Below the pieces are notes generated by a model. The model ran no database searches. It was given only the letters and a program-made list of their open reading frames with translations, and had not been told where the DNA came from. Made by a program: the position numbers and the translations under genes. From positions 1 through 32,837 of the forward strand of contig JAQGHM010000392.1 of NCBI GenBank assembly GCA_028291615.1: 32,837 nucleotides of DNA, written 5' to 3'. Shown here in pieces: positions 31,662 through 32,837 of the stretch (its first letter is position 1; every line of letters starts with the position of its first letter). The DNA comes from Phycisphaerales bacterium (GTDB taxonomy: Bacteria > Planctomycetota > Phycisphaerae > Tepidisphaerales > Tepidisphaeraceae).

Positions 31662-32138
31662 GTGGGCATCAGAGAGACCCTCAACAAAAAACCCGCACTG
31701 ATCACCGGCGTCACCATCGGCATCGTCGTCATCGCCCTCGTCGCCATTCTCCTGCAGAGTCGCGCCAAGCCGCTCCGCCCCGCCACCAAGGCCTACTACA
31801 CCACCGACGACGGCCAAACCGTCTTCGCCGACGACCTGGGCAAAGCGACTCCTTTCCTTCGCGACGGCGTCCCCGCCGTCCAGGCCCACATGTTTTCCTG
31901 CAACGACGGGCGCAGCAAGTTCGTCGGATTCCTCGAGAAACTCCCCGACAAGCTCCCCGCGCCCGCCACCCCCGGCGGCCGTGACCCCCGCGTCTTCGCC
32001 GCCCTGGTCAAACCACCGAAAAACACCAACGCCAACTGGGTCGCCAAGAACAGCTCCGAAGGCTTCGCGGTCATCGCCGCCGTGCAATGCCCCGAAGGCG
32101 GCGGCAACGCCCTGCCCGCCGAAGTGTTTGCACAATGA
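31662..32138 (+). CDS. Membrane-anchored unknown protein, GTG start
   Basis: 158 residues. GTG 31662 is preferred because GGAGGA is exactly 6 nt upstream and the first codons begin a short cytoplasmic stub (GIRETLNKKPALI) and one membrane helix (TGVTIGIVVIALVAILLQ, about 15-32); the frame is open further upstream but unsupported. The outer part begins AYYTTDDGQTVFADDLGKAT and contains Cys80 (HMFSCNDG) and Cys143 (AVQCPEG), possibly disulfide-bonded, with SKFVGFLEKLP between. This layout is like other planctomycete anchored proteins of unknown role; I recognise no domain. Confidence 0.75.
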   Translation: MGIRETLNKKPALITGVTIGIVVIALVAILLQSRAKPLRPATKAYYTTDDGQTVFADDLGKATPFLRDGVPAVQAHMFSCNDGRSKFVGFLEKLPDKLPAPATPGGRDPRVFAALVKPPKNTNANWVAKNSSEGFAVIAAVQCPEGGGNALPAEVFAQ

Positions 32139-32182
32139 GGCCTTGCTAGACCCCGCGACCCATCAACCAAGGTGAACCGTAC

Positions 32183-32837
32183 ATGAGCGATACCGCCCTT
32201 AACGCCCAGCTCGCAAGCCGCCTGACCTCCACCCAGATCCAGGTCCGCCTGTCCGTCATGATGTTCCTCCAGTTCTTCATCTGGGGCGCGTGGTACGTTT
32301 CCATGGGCCCGTTCATGGCCGAGCACGGCATGGGCGCCGTCATCGGCCGCGCCTACACCCTTGCCCCCTTCGCCGCCATTATCTCCCCCTTCTTCCTCGG
32401 CATGATCGCCGACCGCTTCTTTCCCTCGCAGCGCGTCCTGGGCGTTATGCATCTCCTCGGCGCGGTCGCGATGCTCGCGATACCCGCGGTGATTCCCGCC
32501 ACCATTCCCAACCCCGCGCCCAACGCCGCGCCGCTCCCCGCACCCGGCTCCTCCGCCGCACCCTTCCTCGCCCTCATCTTCGTCCACTCCCTCTTCTACA
32601 TGCCGACGATCAACCTCACCAACTCCGTCGCCTTCGCCAACCTCACCAACCAGGAAAAACAGTTCCCCTACATCCGCGTCTTCGGCACCCTCGGCTGGAT
32701 CGTCGCCGGCCTCCTCGTCAGCTTCCTCCACGTCGATGTCGCCGTCGGCCAGTTCCAGATCGCCGCCGGCGCTGGTATCGCCCTCGCCCTCTTCAGCTTC
32801 TTCCTCCCCCACCCCCCCCCCCCCCCCCCGGGCCAAC
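32183..32837 (+). CDS. NupG-like MFS nucleoside transporter, 3' end cut by the window
   Basis: The first 218 residues from ATG 32183 (AAGGTGA about 6 nt upstream); no stop before the edge. It is a polytopic major facilitator of the nucleoside:H+ symporter type: SVMMFLQFFIWGAWYVSMGP in helix 1, AYTLAPFAAIISPFFLGMIA then DRFFPSQRVLG in the conserved 2-3 loop, INLTNSVAFANL in helix 4 and YIRVFGTLGWIVAGLLVS in helix 5. Full length should be about 400 residues. It lies 44 nt after the unknown gene and may share its transcript. The last visible residues come from an 18-C run and are not trustworthy. Confidence 0.85.
   Translation, partial: MSDTALNAQLASRLTSTQIQVRLSVMMFLQFFIWGAWYVSMGPFMAEHGMGAVIGRAYTLAPFAAIISPFFLGMIADRFFPSQRVLGVMHLLGAVAMLAIPAVIPATIPNPAPNAAPLPAPGSSAAPFLALIFVHSLFYMPTINLTNSVAFANLTNQEKQFPYIRVFGTLGWIVAGLLVSFLHVDVAVGQFQIAAGAGIALALFSFFLPHPPPPPPGQ
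32812..32829. other. 18-base poly-C run at the window edge
   Basis: Eighteen consecutive C near the right end, inside the transporter coding region, where homologues have a normal polar sequence after the FLPH motif. Likely an assembly end effect, not biology. Confidence 0.8.

Noticed and set aside
31796-32836. 346-codon minus-strand frame
   Set aside because: Gly/Glu-rich shadow of the anchored unknown and the MFS transporter; no domain.

Overview
The window reads as high-GC chromosomal DNA from a planctomycete (phylum Planctomycetota; a Phycisphaerae/Tepidisphaera-like relative is my guess from gene style, not proven). The diagnostic content is a planctomycete-type cytochrome/DUF1549/DUF1553 protein next to a DUF1501 protein, a very long secreted ceramidase-like/PVC dehydrogenase/cytochrome c fusion, a formylglycine sulfatase, and an ECF sigma factor with a C-terminal membrane segment. 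I see no rRNA, tRNA, CRISPR array or insertion sequence, and no gene-free stretch longer than about 255 bp. The right edge cuts a transporter gene and ends in a suspicious poly-C run.

Layout. (1) 62-5837: a secreted concanavalin-like protein divergent from a DUF1549/DUF1553 cytochrome and DUF1501 pair, a combination typical of planctomycete polysaccharide utilisation. (2) 5891-7278: a minimal hicB-hicA toxin-antitoxin pair and a secreted esterase. (3) 7323-13235, minus strand: a compact type II secretion/type IV pilus-like locus, in transcription order an E-type ATPase, an ECF sigma factor, two F-type inner-membrane proteins and three small minor-pseudopilin-like proteins (I/J/K-like). The last five are tightly overlapped. 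No secretin, major pseudopilin or prepilin peptidase is present here. (4) 13378-20696: KDPG/KDPGal-type aldolase, KDG-type sugar kinase, sulfatase and the 1395-residue fusion, which suggests breakdown of sulfated, uronate- or deoxy-sugar-containing polymers feeding an Entner-Doudoroff-like end. (5) 20803-22520: an unknown cytosolic protein and a secreted Asp-box beta-propeller. (6) 22523-26128: a PLP aminotransferase, a cation diffusion facilitator, and divergent from it two tandem low-affinity-iron-permease-like proteins. (7) 26147-29754: a secreted thioredoxin-like protein, an HD-domain protein, a secreted HEAT-repeat protein and a 71-residue secreted peptide. (8) 29939-31410, minus strand: an operon like E. 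coli yqjD-yqjE (DUF883 protein, holin-X-like protein) ending in a proline-rich membrane protein that overlaps its neighbour by 116 nt. (9) 31662 to the end: a membrane-anchored unknown and the start of a NupG-like MFS transporter.

Three whole-window patterns stand out. The top strand is G-rich to about 16.0 kb and C-rich from about 16.1-18 kb onward, whatever strand the genes are on, as expected around a replication terminus or a rearrangement joint. Three genes without a Shine-Dalgarno (hicB, the aldolase and the cation transporter) each have a -35/-10 pair whose -10 ends exactly 7 nt before the ATG, suggesting leaderless mRNAs. Several unrelated inverted repeats sit between genes, and one of them supplies the last codons and stop of the cation transporter.
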